A stretch of DNA of 64,000 nucleotides, taken from positions 186,001 to 250,000 of the forward strand of contig NZ_JAFFJU010000003.1 of the NCBI RefSeq assembly GCF_016924655.1, written 5' to 3'. Under the pieces are notes generated by a model. That model was not told the origin of the DNA. It was given only the letters and a program-made list of their open reading frames with translations, and searched no databases. The DNA comes from Sphingomonas arenae. GTDB taxonomy: Bacteria > Pseudomonadota > Alphaproteobacteria > Sphingomonadales > Sphingomonadaceae. Shown one piece after another: positions 63,670 to 64,000 of the stretch (positions are counted from its first letter, which is position 1; the number at the start of each line of letters is the position of its first letter). The position numbers were made by a program, and so were the translations under genes.

Positions 63670-63701
63670 ACGACGCGTCCCCGCACGGGGGCACGCGTCG
63701 T
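63670..63701 (-). terminator. Hairpin downstream of the Crp/Fnr gene
   Basis: ACGACGCGT pairs with ACGCGTCGT (9 bp), extended by CCCC/GGGG across a bulge, 12 bp after the stop of the minus-strand regulator. It may also block transcripts from the tRNA side. Confidence 0.55.
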
Positions 63702-63712
63702 ATAGGCGTGGC

Positions 63713-64000
63713 CTAGTTCAGATATTGAGGTTGGAAGCTCGCCACCCGCTGCAGTTCCGGCCAGTCGCAGAAGATGATCTCCCGCCCGTCGCGGCGGATG
63801 AGGCCCTGCCGCTCGAGGTCCGCGAACACCCGGTTCACGTTCACGCTGGTTTGGCCCGTGATGTCGGCGATCTGCTGCTGCGTGAACGGATTGACCAGGC
63901 GCGGGGAGTCGCCGCTCTTGCCGGATCGTGCAACGGTTTCGCACAGCAGATGTGCAACCCGCGCCGTAGAGTCCCGCCGGCCGCAGTTGACCAGCCACTC
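63713..64000 (-). CDS. Crp/Fnr-family transcriptional regulator, C-terminal part (5' truncated)
   Basis: The visible 95 residues enter from the right edge. They form the end of the cAMP-binding-like domain and the HTH: RDSTARVAHLLCETVARS, then FTQQQIADITGQTSVNVNRV, which is the Crp/Fnr recognition helix-turn-helix, and LERQGLIRRDGREIIFCDW. The usual Crp/Fnr C-terminal wing is present and the stop is TAG at 63713-63715. The ligand-binding half lies outside the window, so the effector is unknown. Confidence 0.9.
   Translation of the reverse strand, partial: EWLVNCGRRDSTARVAHLLCETVARSGKSGDSPRLVNPFTQQQIADITGQTSVNVNRVFADLERQGLIRRDGREIIFCDWPELQRVASFQPQYLN

Overview
The window is about 64 kb of GC-rich, densely packed chromosome from an alphaproteobacterium, most likely a member of the Sphingomonadaceae. 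This rests on several sequence features: a single-cysteine DksA, an RcdA/DUF1465 protein, paired DUF465 proteins, a Sphingomonas-type Thr-nucleophile alkaline phosphatase, an endonuclease-type MutL, many TTG/GTG starts, and a palindromic repeat around GTCGAAGGG / GACAGGCTCAGG that I recall as common in sphingomonad genomes. No organism was given and no database was searched. I see no prophage, insertion sequence, CRISPR array, plasmid backbone or resistance island. The window is ordinary core chromosome with several less familiar neighbourhoods.

Layout, left to right. 0-3.4 kb: tail of an unknown gene, then glmU-glmS (UDP-GlcNAc precursor supply). 3.3-11.4 kb: a LysR regulator, a small secreted protein, then nucleotide and DNA-damage functions (SRAP protein, cytidine deaminase, queuosine-precursor transporter, 5'-nucleotidase lipoprotein, AMP nucleosidase, a CAP-domain protein, SurE). 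11.7-14.9 kb: dksA, two DUF465 proteins, the CtrA-degradation adaptor RcdA, an iron-type alcohol dehydrogenase and a thioesterase. 14.9-20.5 kb: a nitronate monooxygenase and a 1496-residue multi-PAS hybrid histidine kinase, followed by 590 bp without a supportable gene and tRNA-Lys(CTT). 21.2-26.8 kb (minus strand): the rod-shape operon mreB-mreC-mreD-mrdA-rodA.

26.9-41.4 kb: mutL, a 56-residue protein, a divergent ketol-acid reductoisomerase beside miaA, and serB whose start overlaps that of miaA head to head. Next come a Sel1/SPOR protein divergent from a ParA ATPase / ribbon-helix-helix-like protein / TPR-SPOR lipoprotein operon, then pyrB-ruvX-DUF3089 on the minus strand and gatCAB on the plus strand. 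41.4-48.5 kb is rich in exported proteins: two signal-peptide proteins of unknown function, an alkaline phosphatase, a lipoprotein / Tat-type M48 protease / lipoprotein cluster, a PAP2 phosphatase and two coupled small ORFs.

48.5-64 kb: tRNA-Leu(TAG), trigger factor, a glycosyltransferase, a TonB-dependent receptor and clpP. A NUDIX-DUF47 fusion overlapping a PiT phosphate transporter lies between clpP and clpX. Then clpX, a methyltransferase, a CPBP-like membrane protein, lon, a HU protein, tRNA-Val(CAC) and the end of a Crp/Fnr regulator. Trigger factor, ClpP, ClpX, Lon and HU form a proteostasis and nucleoid neighbourhood, and RcdA, a ClpXP adaptor in Caulobacter, lies elsewhere in the window.

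The best candidates for undescribed biology are the NUDIX-DUF47 fusion, the ParA/RHH/SPOR locus, the lipoprotein-M48-lipoprotein cluster and the divergent KARI paralogue. None is proven novel from sequence alone.
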